Shown here one piece after another: positions 1-9,496 of a stretch of DNA of 64,000 nt. The notes under the pieces were generated by a model. That model was not told the DNA's origin and did not search any database. It saw nothing but the letters and a program-made list of their open reading frames with translations. The translations under genes were made by a program, and so were the position numbers. Source of the DNA: Membranipora membranacea (lineage: Eukaryota; Bryozoa; Gymnolaemata; Cheilostomatida; Membraniporidae); NCBI GenBank assembly GCA_914767715.1, contig OU612066.1, positions 32,276,283 to 32,340,282 on the forward strand, read 5' to 3'. The number at the start of each line of letters is the position of its first letter. Within the stretch, counting starts at the first letter, position 1.

Positions 1-62
1 CCAACAGTGTATAGAAAGTTGATATTTGTTGACCCCCTTGTCTCTACCTTAATGGTAATGAT

Positions 63-271
63 TTAGGATCCATCAAGGATTTTATAGTCCGGGAGGCTGT
101 GGAGTAGCTCCTTGGCAGAAATTCTACTCCCAGCCTCATAATCCAGGGCCTTGTGGTATATCTCCCTGTTGAGGGAGCCAACTGCCTGTAGTGAAGCCGG
201 GTATTTTTTTCTTTTCATTGCCTCAGGCATTTGATCCCCTCGTCTCCCGCTCGGTTCAAATGCTTTCCGAT
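63..271 (-). CDS. Host protein kinase gene, terminal exon
   Basis: The minus strand opens after a pyrimidine-rich acceptor (TATATTGCAG) at 272-273 and ends at a TAA at 63-65. The peptide contains DYEAGSRISAKELL, the conserved arginine and helix of kinase subdomain XI, so this is the C-terminal lobe end plus a short tail. The exon starts with two bases that complete a codon left open by the 645-749 exon, so the phases agree. This is the 3' end of the gene whose catalytic exons lie beyond the Polinton at 17776-19383. The exon is 209 bp. I am confident of the kinase identity from the whole exon chain; the family is less sure. Confidence 0.8.
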
Positions 272-402
272 CTGCAATATAAAATTGTTTTAGTTATTGC
301 ATTGTAAAATCCAACTTGGCACATGATGCAATCCTGACTAGCGGGCAGACATAAACTGTGGTTCCCATTGTTCATTGCAATGCATTCTCTCCTCTTCTTC
401 TA

Positions 403-403
403 T

Positions 404-436
<33 letters not shown>
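403..436. repeat. (TA)n microsatellite
   Basis: An uninterrupted run of TA dinucleotides lies in the kinase intron between the last two exons, just before the first copy of a local duplication. Confidence 0.9.
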
Positions 437-439
<3 letters not shown>

Positions 440-547
440 AAACTTCGAAACTTATTTTGTGTTAAGAAATTTTGTTTCTTTCAGTTCTTATACAAATTAG
501 CTTACTTGTTATAACGTCCAGAAGTGTGACCGCCATGCTCCACCTCT
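437..547 (-). repeat. Partial duplicate of the kinase APE-exon 3' border
   Basis: About 110 bp here repeats 578-690 almost base for base. The copy includes the splice donor and the last roughly 35 bases of the 645-749 exon (the part encoding SMAVTLLEV). It lacks the APE part and an obvious acceptor, so it is a non-functional exon fragment made by local tandem duplication. Confidence 0.75.
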
Positions 548-644
548 TCTTATCCGGTATCGCATTGATATATATGCAAAACTTCGAAACCTATTTTGTG
601 TTAAGAAATTTTATTTCTTTCAGTTCTTATACAAATTAGCTTAC

Positions 645-749
645 TTGTTGTAACTTCCAGAAGTGTGACCGCCATGCTCCACACATCTGCTGCCTGTGTC
701 GGGGAAGACCGTGTTTCCCATAGTTCTGGGGCTCGATATCCAGGAGTAC
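645..749 (-). CDS. Host protein kinase gene, APE-motif exon
   Basis: A 105-bp exon is bounded by an acceptor (AATAATAG at 750 and above) and a donor (GTAAGC below 645). It encodes GTPGYRAPELWE followed by ADVWSMAVTLLEV. These are the kinase P+1 loop, the APE motif and subdomain IX with the invariant Asp. It begins with two bases of a split glycine codon whose first base ends the DFG exon at 17776. The Polinton at 872-17447 therefore lies wholly within the intron joining these exons. The residues look like a tyrosine-kinase-like or MAP3K-type Ser/Thr kinase. Confidence 0.85.
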
Positions 750-865
750 CTATTATTTGAAAAGATTCGTGAAACGCTTTGTTGGTATGTCATATACAGT
801 AGCTATTGGGTGTTTATCTACACTGCTAACATTGGAATGTTTCAATCAGTCTAGTATTGCAGTTT

Positions 866-871
866 GACAGG
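866..871. repeat. Polinton target-site duplication, left copy (GACAGG)
   Basis: Six bases, GACAGG, directly precede the left terminal inverted repeat. The same six bases directly follow the right terminus at 17448-17453. Six-bp duplications are the known Polinton integration signature. Confidence 0.95.
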
Positions 872-967
872 AGTAGTATAGTGAGCCTGTTTTCAAATAT
901 TAGCATTAGCATTTCAGTTGTCTTTCCTTGTTAGCATTTAGCCAGCGCACACCCGTTAGCATTAGCT
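872..967 (+). repeat. Polinton left terminal inverted repeat
   Basis: These 96 bases match the reverse complement of 17352-17447 with one mismatch (C at 910 against the base pairing with 17409). The inner part is built from iterated TTAGCAT-like words. From 968 to 1136 there is only AT-rich DNA, with no gene seen. Confidence 0.95.
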
Positions 968-1136
968 TTGATTGTTGTAGCATTGAATTATTAGCTGTAA
1001 CTGATATCGATTGAGAAATTGAGGATGGTAGTTTTGATTTTGTTAGTGTATGATATTTATTGTTGATGAATACGAAATCTATTAAAAATTAAAAATATAC
1101 AAAAATAAAATAAAATAAGAAAAATAGGTGATAACA

Positions 1137-1667
1137 TTAGACTGTTGATATACTAGCTATTTGTTTTTTTATGAATGGGAAATCGATGAGTTTTGTGTCT
1201 TCAAATCCATCATATCTTTGTTTGAAAAATGTGAAAATAAAAGCGTCATTCGCTGCAGTATCACCATTATCATTCAAAAAGTCTACGATCTGTTTTGGAG
1301 ACAACCCTCTTGCTATATGTAGAAGAAAAAACACACAGTATTGACCGCACACTGTTGTTAGGAGACTCTGTAGTTGGACTTTGTTATGGTCCCAGTTGAT
1401 AGTTGGCTCTAAAACCACTGCAGCTTCTGTAAAGTTGGCTGGAGACATTCCATAGGAGTCGAAGTAATATCCAGTATTTTTTGATGATTTGACTATCACT
1501 ATCCAATGTTCACCGCTATGTGATACGGGTTTGGTATTAACCACCAAACAACAAGGGTAGTGCAGAGCTGATATCGGAATCAAGTCTGAGGGAAATACTC
1601 CCAAAAAGTTGTGTTGACTTACGAAGTCATCACTTTTTAGTATTGAATAGATCTGTTGAGCGTCCAT
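1137..1667 (-). CDS. Adenain-like cysteine protease
   Basis: This 176-residue protein has the layout of the adenovirus-type maturation protease found in Polintons. His54 lies in GEHWIV, Asp70 in YYFDSYG, a Gln near residue 100, and the nucleophile is Cys107 in VCGQYC. In the family it cleaves capsid precursor proteins during virion maturation. The length is near that of the family (about 200 residues). The ATG at 1665-1667 is followed at 8 bp by the stop of the capsid gene, so the two are neighbours in one transcription direction. No break is seen and all catalytic residues are present. Confidence 0.9.
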   Translation of the reverse strand: MDAQQIYSILKSDDFVSQHNFLGVFPSDLIPISALHYPCCLVVNTKPVSHSGEHWIVIVKSSKNTGYYFDSYGMSPANFTEAAVVLEPTINWDHNKVQLQSLLTTVCGQYCVFFLLHIARGLSPKQIVDFLNDNGDTAANDAFIFTFFKQRYDGFEDTKLIDFPFIKKQIASISTV

Positions 1668-1675
1668 TGTTGACC

Positions 1676-2992
1676 TCAGACAAAATAGTCCATTAATACA
1701 GCTCGATTTTTGTCAATGCTGACCCTTGAATCAAACTCAGAGTAAACGATAACGTTAACCGGCGCTACGAGTCCTGTGGAAAATTTGAGCTCGAGGCGAA
1801 TGTTTCCCTTCTTTATAAGGTGGTAGCAACCCGTATCTTCTAGGTCAGGTGAAAGGTCAAATGCTAGTAGCGCGTATCCCTTGTTGTATTCACTCCTGGA
1901 AACATCTATTCCACTATCTTGGAAAGCTTTTCCAGTCGATTCCAAAAGTGTAAAATAGTTTCTTAAGGTATGATCATTGGCAAAGTCAGATATTAATGGT
2001 TTTTGAGGAACCATCTTTCCGTTTACGTACAGTGAGCAGTATTTTAATTCAAAATGCTTAAAATTGAAGGGGTTTTTGTTGTATTTTCCTTCAAACGAGT
2101 CGGAATCAACGAGACCAATGACGATCCGTTTAGGAAGCTGTCCCGAGAACAGATTTTCTTCAGTAATGGATAGAGATCCTAATGGTACTGTGAGTGACTT
2201 CATCATAACACGGCGAATTGGATACAATGCGGGTTGAAGCTGTGTATCCATTTTTTCGATATGTTTTTCTCTGATTCCTTTGTTTATAGATACTTTTCTC
2301 ACAAAGAAAGAAGCGTTAACTATTTTTATCTTGAATGTAGCATCATCCGCTGCCATGAGCAGAAATGAATCTGTGTTTCTGACGAGTTTGAGTTTGAGTG
2401 TGACCCCATTGACAATATACCGATGTTGGTAATAAATGTCACTGTGTGGTCTACCGATTACTTGAACAGTTTTACTCTCGGTAAAATATCCTCTTCTTTG
2501 TACCAACCCGATGTTACCAGTTGTAATATTTTCCATTTGATTAGGTGTGTCTTTGGAGAACATAGCTATTGAAAGCTGTTTCTTTCCTTCTTCTGATGTA
2601 TAACTTAAGAGTGTCTCCAAAATTGATCGATAATGATAAAGGTTAGATGAGTCACTAATTAATGTATCATTTAAACTGACATCAATTTGTTTGAAAAGGG
2701 TTTGGCCTATAAGATTAATTGGGCCTACAACATCTTCCTCAGCTAAATCGGCCCCATCAGCCTTTGTGATTTTAAGTTCCAATAAAAGGTAACTATTTAA
2801 AAGATCAATATAATCACTTCCATTTCCACTGACTTCAAACTTTACAGGGCCTCCGTCAGTAAGATTACCACGAGGTAGATATTCTGTGGTATAACCGTTT
2901 TCGATAGCGGCTTGTGTTGGAAGGTCATCGAAAAGTTGAAGTTCAGGTTTTGATGCTAAGCAGCTGTGCTCAAATATGAATGAATCCGACAT
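1676..2992 (-). CDS. Major capsid protein, double jelly-roll type
   Basis: The 438-residue product resembles the Polinton/adintovirus major capsid protein, a family often annotated as F54H12.2-like in invertebrates. In the family, trimers form the hexon-like capsomers of an icosahedral particle. The sequence is rich in beta-type segments and has family-like stretches such as NLIGQTLFKQIDVSLN near residue 100 and FKHFELKYCSLYVNGKMVP in the second half. I chose the ATG at 2990-2992. An in-frame extension to 3022 would use GTG and overlap the neighbour. This ATG falls 1 bp past the stop of the core-like gene. No break is seen. The assignment rests on recognition rather than a search. Confidence 0.85.
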   Translation of the reverse strand: MSDSFIFEHSCLASKPELQLFDDLPTQAAIENGYTTEYLPRGNLTDGGPVKFEVSGNGSDYIDLLNSYLLLELKITKADGADLAEEDVVGPINLIGQTLFKQIDVSLNDTLISDSSNLYHYRSILETLLSYTSEEGKKQLSIAMFSKDTPNQMENITTGNIGLVQRRGYFTESKTVQVIGRPHSDIYYQHRYIVNGVTLKLKLVRNTDSFLLMAADDATFKIKIVNASFFVRKVSINKGIREKHIEKMDTQLQPALYPIRRVMMKSLTVPLGSLSITEENLFSGQLPKRIVIGLVDSDSFEGKYNKNPFNFKHFELKYCSLYVNGKMVPQKPLISDFANDHTLRNYFTLLESTGKAFQDSGIDVSRSEYNKGYALLAFDLSPDLEDTGCYHLIKKGNIRLELKFSTGLVAPVNVIVYSEFDSRVSIDKNRAVLMDYFV

Positions 2993-2993
2993 C

Positions 2994-3470
2994 TTAAGTG
3001 AAAATATCTTTCGATCTTTCACCTTTAGATGATTTTTTACGTCTGTTGGTTGATGAGCTCTTCCTCGTTCTTTTATTTCTTACCGCTTTGGACGGTGACT
3101 TTTTTCTTTTTCTCTGATTGGTTGGTTTGTTTAAAGCAGAGCTCAGTAAGTCGGAGCCAGCCCGAGATAAATTTCTCACAGCGGATTGCTTTACATTTTT
3201 TCCTTCCAATCCCTCATTTAATATATTGAATCCTGTTTTGAGAGCAGTTTTACCCAGGGTTTTTGCACCACTTTTTAAAGCTGGCAGTGCTACATTTTTT
3301 AGTACAGGTAAAAAAGATTTAAATAGACCACCAATGAGACTACCTATACCGTATCCCTTTTGATACGCGCGCCCTCTAAATACAGGTATTGTTGATCCAT
3401 TTCCTTTTTGGTTATAAAATGTTTTATAAAGTTTATTGGCGTTGTCTTCGTTATAGGGTATCACCCTCAT
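2994..3470 (-). CDS. Basic virion core / membrane-active-like protein
   Basis: The 158-residue protein has a glycine-rich hydrophobic segment (GIGSLIGGLFKSFLP, about residues 40-55), then an amphipathic alanine/lysine stretch, then a very basic Lys/Arg/Ser tail (about 115-155). Similar proteins sit beside the capsid gene in adintoviruses and are compared with adenovirus core (pX) or pVI-like proteins. A role in genome condensation or membrane disruption is therefore inferred. It lies between the penton and major capsid genes, with 1- and 2-bp gaps to its neighbours, which supports a structural role. Confidence 0.6.
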   Translation of the reverse strand: MRVIPYNEDNANKLYKTFYNQKGNGSTIPVFRGRAYQKGYGIGSLIGGLFKSFLPVLKNVALPALKSGAKTLGKTALKTGFNILNEGLEGKNVKQSAVRNLSRAGSDLLSSALNKPTNQRKRKKSPSKAVRNKRTRKSSSTNRRKKSSKGERSKDIFT

Positions 3471-3472
3471 TT

Positions 3473-4284
3473 TTAAACTAATGTCATCGGTTTTACACGG
3501 CGAAAATCAAGTGTAACGATTGTTCTACCAGTTGTAAATGGGATGATTTCTCCGGTATCACTTCTTAAATAGATTGATATATGTCTGATTCTCTTTTTAC
3601 TAACAGGTATATATTGGATGTTTTGGTATTCTACGTATTGAGTTGTCCAATGCTTTTTGTTATTTACAGGGATGATTCTGAGCAAAGGAGCTTCAACGTC
3701 ACCAACACGAGTATTTTCCACAATATCTGAATACACATAGATGCTTTTACCGGAAACATGTTTGGAAATAAATCAGCGTTTATGGTTAACAAAGCTTCTC
3801 GCTTAAAATCATATAGTGAGTATTCCCTTAATAAATCTCTTCCACCACGACTTATTCCTAACATATCCGCGAGTGCCTTATCCATGTCAAGTTTCAGCCC
3901 ATGGGTTTTGAATGTGATGAGAACTTTCCCCGTTATACTACTAACGTCAAACTCTACATTTGGTGTTTCATTGTCATATGCTGTTTTTAAGTCTCGGTTA
4001 ATAGCCCTACAGAGTTCATTTGCATTAGCATAATAACCTACTTGAAAATCAAAAGTAAAATTCTTTGGCGGCAGACTATTTTCAGAAAGCTTTATTCTGC
4101 CTTTTTGTAAGTTATACCAACTTTTTTCAAACTGCATTTCAATTAAACCAACTTCCCACTGACCAGGTGAAAAAATGATGTCATCCGTAAATTGAACACT
4201 GTACGATGTCAGTGAATTTTCTGGATAGTGATCCATAGAGGCATTGCTTGGTAGTACGACCCTCATATTTACAAATGAAACCAT
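3473..4284 (-). pseudogene. Minor capsid (penton) protein, split by a frameshift
   Basis: The reading frame from the ATG at 4284 encodes a beta-rich protein opening MVSFVNMRVVLPSN. This matches the single jelly-roll minor capsid protein of Polintons, the pentameric vertex capsomer. Near 3750 the family-like sequence leaves the first frame and continues in the -1 frame down to the stop at 3473. The first frame runs on into unrelated residues and stops at 3664. The second frame has no ATG of its own at the junction. The context has no canonical X-XXY-YYZ slippery heptamer, so a one-base deletion or a sequencing error is more likely than programmed frameshifting. Gaps to the neighbours are only 2 and 12 bp. 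Confidence 0.75.
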
Positions 4285-4296
4285 TATTAAGGAAGC

Positions 4297-5427
4297 TTAG
4301 TTTTTATACCCATCTAAAATGTCTTTTTCATTGACATATGAATTGAATGAGTCTGGGTACCCACTCCATTTGACTAAATATTGTGTTTTCCCGTTTTTGA
4401 TTTGTTTACCTAAAATAGCTTCTATCTTGTATATGTCATTGCTTTTTGATACTTTTTGAAGTTCTTGCTCATACCACGTTCCTTTGAGATCATCACCTGC
4501 TTGGTCTTGCAGCGAATATACAGGAGGATCAGTATGATAGTGATCGCTAATAACAAATATTTCATCGCTCCATATTGGTAAGTACCCTTTTTTAAATACG
4601 GTACTGTACTTTGAGATTCTTACCATGTCACCGACCACAAACTTAAACATAGTCGTTGCTGTGTCAGCTTCAAGAGGATAAAGTCTATTCCATACATCCT
4701 CTTGATTTTCATGGCTTACATCTGATGGCCGCATGTCAATAGCAGAGTGATAACTATTATTGTATGAGGTAATCAAGTCTTGAAGAATATCTATCCATCT
4801 ATATTCTCCGGTATAGGTGAAATATCGAAACATTGAACTTTTGATTGTTTTTTGTAATCTTTCAACTATTGCTGCTTTTGTTACTTGATTTTCAATGCTG
4901 TAGATCTTGATATTTTGACTATCCAAGAAAGCTTGAAAGTCTTTGTTAAACAATTCCTTTCCTTTATCAGTTTGCAGATAAAGACATTTTCTATTGTCCT
5001 GATCAAAAATAGACTGGAACGCTGTGACCATCTCTTTGCCAGTTTTTGTCTTGAGAGGTCTCACCCAGGCAAATTTAGAAAATACATCTATGCAAAATAA
5101 AATATATCTATGGCCCTCATTATCTTTGGTAAACTGTACCAAATCGGTTAAATCAGCTTGAAAACAACTATCAATTCCACTGACAATAAATTTTCGCCTT
5201 AGAAAGTTCCTTGAGACTGGTCGGTGAAGAGTGTATGTGTCTTTACTACTTAACCATTTATCAATTTTTGGAGATGATATTGTCTTTACTTGTCTTTTGA
5301 GGTTTAGTTTTCCACCAAAACTTCCAGCATTCTTAGGTGTAAAATAAGATTTATTTAACACTTTTTCGGTTTTTGATATTGTTTGTTGAGTGTTAGAGGA
5401 TTTTTTTTTCTTTTTGGGAGCCTTCAT
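4297..5427 (-). CDS. Polinton retroviral-type integrase with chromodomain
   Basis: The 376-residue DDE integrase has Asp92 in QADLTDLVQF, Asp154 in LQTDKGKEL and Glu189 in IVERLQ. The last two lie about 35 residues apart, as in retroviral and Polinton integrases. It catalyses strand transfer of the element ends into target DNA, giving 6-bp duplications. After an SH3-like region, the C-terminus (about 330-372) is a chromodomain with YLVKWSGYP, which in chromoviral and Polinton integrases can bind histone marks. The N-terminus is strongly basic. The ATG at 5425-5427 is next to the stop of the upstream gene. All catalytic residues are intact. Confidence 0.95.
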   Translation of the reverse strand: MKAPKKKKKSSNTQQTISKTEKVLNKSYFTPKNAGSFGGKLNLKRQVKTISSPKIDKWLSSKDTYTLHRPVSRNFLRRKFIVSGIDSCFQADLTDLVQFTKDNEGHRYILFCIDVFSKFAWVRPLKTKTGKEMVTAFQSIFDQDNRKCLYLQTDKGKELFNKDFQAFLDSQNIKIYSIENQVTKAAIVERLQKTIKSSMFRYFTYTGEYRWIDILQDLITSYNNSYHSAIDMRPSDVSHENQEDVWNRLYPLEADTATTMFKFVVGDMVRISKYSTVFKKGYLPIWSDEIFVISDHYHTDPPVYSLQDQAGDDLKGTWYEQELQKVSKSNDIYKIEAILGKQIKNGKTQYLVKWSGYPDSFNSYVNEKDILDGYKN

Positions 5428-5428
5428 A

Positions 5429-6169
5429 TTACCCTATACTCCAACCAGTAGGAGTGCTCCTGAGTGGATTTTGACGTGAATACTTTGATTGCCGTTTGCG
5501 AGATGATTTCGGGGTTTTGTATGAGTCTGCTGGAGTTGAGAATGGTGTCTGAGGTGATGGTTTTGAATCATTAGAATTTATAGTAGATGCTACATTTTTT
5601 GAGAGCAACGACATGGGGACATTGTTGTCTTTCATAAATTCTTGAAACTGATTCCAACCTGAAGTGTATTTGTCTCCCCACCTTGCATTAACTGAAGCAT
5701 TCAATAAATCAGAAATATTACTATTTTTTATGGATTTTCCATTGATTGTGTCTTCTCCTAATTCAGACACTGATATTGGAAGTCGTCCTAGATAAGCATA
5801 TAATAACTTAGCTTTGTTTTTGTATGGCTTTGGAATGCCTATGATATGATTTTCGACATTATCAATGGAAACAGTATTTTCTGGGTTTAGTTTCGGTTTA
5901 AGTTTAGGTTGTGGAAGAGCTGGTCTATTTGACAAGGAGTGTAAATTGAGATAGTTGCTTAAATTTTTTTCGTACCTATCAACTCTTTCATCAATAGTGA
6001 GAGTCTGATCCTTTGCTATCTCAGCCATAGTTTTATCCAAATTAGTAATTTCTCTCGTAAGTGGGGGAAGCAACCTCTGCGAGGTTAGGTTCTCATTTGC
6101 ACTTAGAAGCTTAGAGATTTGATTCGCATTGCTAGCATCAATGAGTAAATATTTTTTTGCCTCACTCAT
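5429..6169 (-). CDS. Polinton-associated protein of unknown function
   Basis: The 246-residue protein starts at an ATG at 6167-6169. The N-terminal 80 residues look helical and possibly coiled coil (LLSANENL... MAEIAKDQTL). A proline/lysine stretch follows (PALPQPKLKPKL), then a compact central domain with KPYKNKAKLLYAYLGRLP, and a Ser/Thr/Pro-rich basic tail. I know proteins like this as conserved partners in animal Polintons but cannot name a function. A position between ATPase-side structural genes and the integrase suggests a virion or packaging role. No break is seen. Confidence 0.6.
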   Translation of the reverse strand: MSEAKKYLLIDASNANQISKLLSANENLTSQRLLPPLTREITNLDKTMAEIAKDQTLTIDERVDRYEKNLSNYLNLHSLSNRPALPQPKLKPKLNPENTVSIDNVENHIIGIPKPYKNKAKLLYAYLGRLPISVSELGEDTINGKSIKNSNISDLLNASVNARWGDKYTSGWNQFQEFMKDNNVPMSLLSKNVASTINSNDSKPSPQTPFSTPADSYKTPKSSRKRQSKYSRQNPLRSTPTGWSIG

Positions 6170-6171
6170 AC

Positions 6172-6513
6172 TTACTTTTTACCACCAAAGAGTCCTCCTA
6201 AAAGACTTGGTAATAATGTTCTAACAAGTGGTAAGATTAAAGACAAAAATCCACCTTTTTGTAGATGGTTTCTTTTTGTTGACGCCTTTGTATTTTTCTT
6301 TGCTATAGCTCTGATGGTTTTTTTATGTTTGGTTAATTTTCGTTTGTAAGAAGGTGACAGGTTGACATTCCCGTTTAACACGTTATAACAAATTTCTGTA
6401 AAACAATTGACTAAATCTGGTCTCGCTGTTTTGACAATTGCTTTCGCAGTCGCGTGGTCAGTTTCAGACAAAAACTTCAATGTTTTTGCATGTTTTTTAA
6501 GTTTGTTACTCAT
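6172..6513 (-). CDS. Small basic Polinton protein with hydrophobic glycine-rich tail
   Basis: I chose the ATG at 6511-6513 (MSNKLKKHAK), giving 113 residues. A longer frame to 6588 overlaps the ATPase gene. The protein is helical and basic, with GNVNLSPSYKRKLTKHKK in the middle, and ends with QKGGFLSLILPLVRTLLP and a GGLFGG run. The combination of a basic domain and a short membrane-active-looking tail recurs next to the ATPase in animal Polintons and adintoviruses. It is probably a small virion protein. It lies 13 bp from the ATPase stop and 2 bp from the next gene. Confidence 0.6.
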   Translation of the reverse strand: MSNKLKKHAKTLKFLSETDHATAKAIVKTARPDLVNCFTEICYNVLNGNVNLSPSYKRKLTKHKKTIRAIAKKNTKASTKRNHLQKGGFLSLILPLVRTLLPSLLGGLFGGKK

Positions 6514-6526
6514 GCTTGTTGACAGG

Positions 6527-7189
6527 TCAAAGGTCTGAAGAGAACTGAAGAGATTTTGAGGATGGCAAGTATACATAACATACCTCATCAGGAAAAATAC
6601 CGGTACGAAGTCTTATAACTTCTTCACTGTCTTGTTTTAGATCAATAAACAAATATCCATATGCTTTAGAAACAGCGTCATTGTAGGCACCCAACATAAA
6701 CTTGGACTCACTAGGGTACATTTGTCTAGCTAAGTAGCTTACTTGCAACCTGTCTCTAGGATTCTTAAATAACATCTGGTAGTGACTGTTTAGCTGACAG
6801 TTTCGCATGTGAATGCCGCGCTCGAACATATTTTGAGTGATCAGTATAACGCTAAGATTTTTGTGATGTGAATGTTTGGTAAAAATCTCTGAAATTATAA
6901 GACCTTCTTTTTTAGCTAAAAGGGTCATAAGATCATCTATTATGACTAGATTTTCTATTGTTGAATCAATTTGATTAACATCTATCCATCCTTGAACAAA
7001 CTCTACTTTGTCAAATGCTGGAGTCTCATACAAAGTTTGCCACTCACTGTAACAGAAATATATTTTTTTTATTGTTGGGTAAATCATAAGGTCTTTGTAT
7101 TTGAGTAATTGGGAGATACGATGAGACTTTCCAGCCCCTGAGGGACCAGCAACAATCATACTAAATGGATGCTTGAGTGCGAGAGTCAT
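6527..7189 (-). CDS. A32/FtsK-like genome-packaging ATPase
   Basis: The 220-residue P-loop ATPase has Walker A GPSGAGKS (about residues 15-22) and Walker B LVIIDDL (about 80-87), followed by a TQN sensor-like motif in LITQNMF. In Polintons and related viruses it drives DNA into capsids. The start is the ATG at 7187-7189. The frame is open to 7216, but only via a TTG. Length and order match the family. No break is seen. Confidence 0.9.
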   Translation of the reverse strand: MTLALKHPFSMIVAGPSGAGKSHRISQLLKYKDLMIYPTIKKIYFCYSEWQTLYETPAFDKVEFVQGWIDVNQIDSTIENLVIIDDLMTLLAKKEGLIISEIFTKHSHHKNLSVILITQNMFERGIHMRNCQLNSHYQMLFKNPRDRLQVSYLARQMYPSESKFMLGAYNDAVSKAYGYLFIDLKQDSEEVIRLRTGIFPDEVCYVYLPSSKSLQFSSDL

Positions 7190-7480
7190 GATATCTCTAT
7201 AAACTACAAAAATCAACTGAGGTAAATACTATCTTACAATACATTATATTTTATAGCTATAAAATTGAGAGTAATAAAAAAGAAATATGTTATAAAATGA
7301 TAGCAAAATAATCTGTGACAAAAGAGCATAGACATGTCTATGCAAAAGAGCATCAAATAAATAAATAAATGTAAATAAAATCTGTACAAGGTTAGAGAGG
7401 TTATATAATATAACAAATATGCGAAACACTTAATGGTAAATGCATTAACTTACTAATGAAAGAATATGGATGAGGTATTT
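7190..7480. other. AT-rich spacer between ATPase and polymerase genes
   Basis: About 290 bp of low-complexity AT-rich DNA. Two short hydrophobic frames here have no convincing coding features and look like chance openings. It may hold the promoter for the minus-strand structural genes, but no clear motif can be singled out. Confidence 0.5.
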
Positions 7481-9496
7481 TCACAAAGATGTAGGAGTTG
7501 TTGTAACATGATCAGAAAGTACGGGTCGTTTACCATACATATAGTTTAGGCCTTTTTTGTTTTGGGTATAGGTGAAGATTGTGTTGTCATGAATCCTAAA
7601 ACCCTTGTTTATACCAGTAGAAATTTCCTGATTAAACAGAACATCTTTATAGTTGGAAGCTGTGAGATTGTTGTGAACCTTACTGATACCCTTGGCACTA
7701 AGCTTTGACTGTTTTCCGATGCAGTAGTAACATTTACTGCATAGAGCTATAACCCCATCACCTTCAAACTCTATATGAAACTTCCCCGGAGTTCTGCTAT
7801 CAAAGACCTTTACCTTTTGACAACATGCTGAGGGTTTCCATTCTCTACCCTCAAACACTGTCTCAAAGAAATCATCCTGGTGTAAATCGCAGAACTCGAC
7901 TGCAAACCAAGAGCTATACTCTTTTTTGAAGTCATCTCGTAACTCTGGTTTGACCGCTTGGAACATGTTTTTTGTAGACAATGCAAAGTAAAGTGAGTCA
8001 GTGTCAGATTCGATGAGGCATAAATCTCTATCAGAGATGAAATACAACAAAAAATCATAATAGAACCTCAACATCAATAACTTGGCATACTCTAATACAA
8101 AAAATCCTATATGTATTGGTATGTCAACCTTTACACATTTTTTGGCCATTTCAATCTCCACTACATCTTCTCCTAGTTCTTCACAATGGCTAAATCTCTT
8201 TCCATTGATAAGATTGTGAACAATTGTCTCATCAGCTTTATGGTATGATATATCTTTGTACTTTTCTACATTTCTCAGACAGTTTCCATAGGCAAAATTC
8301 CCTATCAGCTTACTAGAGGCAGAAATCACTTTGGTTTCAGGGTTTGTATCACCTTCGCGGCGGGCTTCTACAACGGTTTGACCGAATTTTTGGAAGCATT
8401 TGATAGGTGAAAACTGAATCGTTTGGTGTATTTTGGATACCACTAACCCTTTTGAAAGGTACCATTGCAGAAGAGGTGTTGCTAGTAGAATGCGATTAGC
8501 AAAGTAGCTACATAGCAAAGATTTACTGGGTTTTTTGAGAAGGCCATTAGCCTCTGCGAACTTTTTCATGTGTTCACCTATGGAATCTCTGTCGACCATT
8601 GCGTGTTTTACTACAGGTTGGAATTCTTCAAAATATGGCTTTAACTCATCAGGAGTAGTTATATCGCATTCTATCATACCAAAAAATGATCCATCTTTTA
8701 CACCTTTGAGAATTTGAGTTTGAGAAAGAGAATGCCGGTTGTCAATACCTAAATCGAGCTTTTTACAAAAATCGGCCAGGAGCTTGTTTTCTTTTAGCTC
8801 TTGGTCGAACTCACACTCCCACTTTATCACTGTTTGATATCCTAAGTCATTCAGATACTTTATACAATCCAATGTAAGCTTCTTGTTGGCTTTATCTTGT
8901 TCTATATTATTGTGCCTACCAATCGGAGTTGCAGCGCAGCAGTGAGAGTGAAAGTAACAGCCAAGAAATTGTAAAACTAACCCATGACTTTGCGAGAACC
9001 CATCAACGGGAAAATTTCCACCACCCAATCTAATCTCCCCTCCATTGAACAGATGCGAAAATTCAATACCTTTCTGATTCCCATACCACTCAATCCATTG
9101 AGCTGCTTTCACCCCGTGTGAATAATATCTCTCTATCCTGAAGTTGTTTGAAGAATTCCGACGTATAAATGCTCCACAGGGCATTGCCTTGTTTGTGAGG
9201 TTGTCAAGATACAAAGCAGACACATCTAAACCTAAAACTGATTGAGTAGATTTGGCTTGTTTATCATAATACTCTTTGTTTATGTTTGTCACTCCAACTT
9301 CTTGATAACGAGAAAACACCATACTTAGTCCACCTCTGATATTGGATCTAATCAAATGATAGAGATCTTTGTTTTGTTCGCCAAACAACATTATAGGCGC
9401 CTTCTTTTCTTTTAGGTCAAAAAGGTGTCGTATAGCTAAACCTGGCACAGATATCGCTGACTTGATATCTAGCCCTCGGCTCCTAAAAAATTGAAT
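7481..9496 (-). pseudogene. DNA polymerase B, C-terminal (polymerase) part downstream of a stop
   Basis: This continues, in the same frame, the polymerase whose N-terminal part ends at a TAG at 9497-9499. The frame has no ATG near its start. The polymerase motifs are all present: motif A GLDVSALYL (about residue 73 counted from a GTG at 9448), motif B KLIGNFAYG, motif C SDTDSLYFAL and the downstream KG motif. A Cys/His-bearing insertion (GCYFHSHCC followed by VIKWECEFD, about 150-215) resembles the Vsr-like endonuclease-type insert often seen in Polinton polymerases. The role is protein-primed replication of the element. Apart from the stop codon there is no decay. Confidence 0.85.

Noticed and set aside
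3664-3760. Programmed -1 frameshifting in the penton gene
   Set aside because: No X-XXY-YYZ heptamer at the junction and no such mechanism known to me for this gene; a plain indel is simpler.
6514-6588. Longer N-terminus for the small basic gene
   Set aside because: It would overlap the ATPase gene, and the added residues look unlike the rest; the ATG at 6513 abuts the ATPase stop neatly.
7234-7429. Two overlapping hydrophobic minus-strand frames between the ATPase and polymerase genes
   Set aside because: Composition reflects AT-rich DNA; no family features, and they occupy a spacer.
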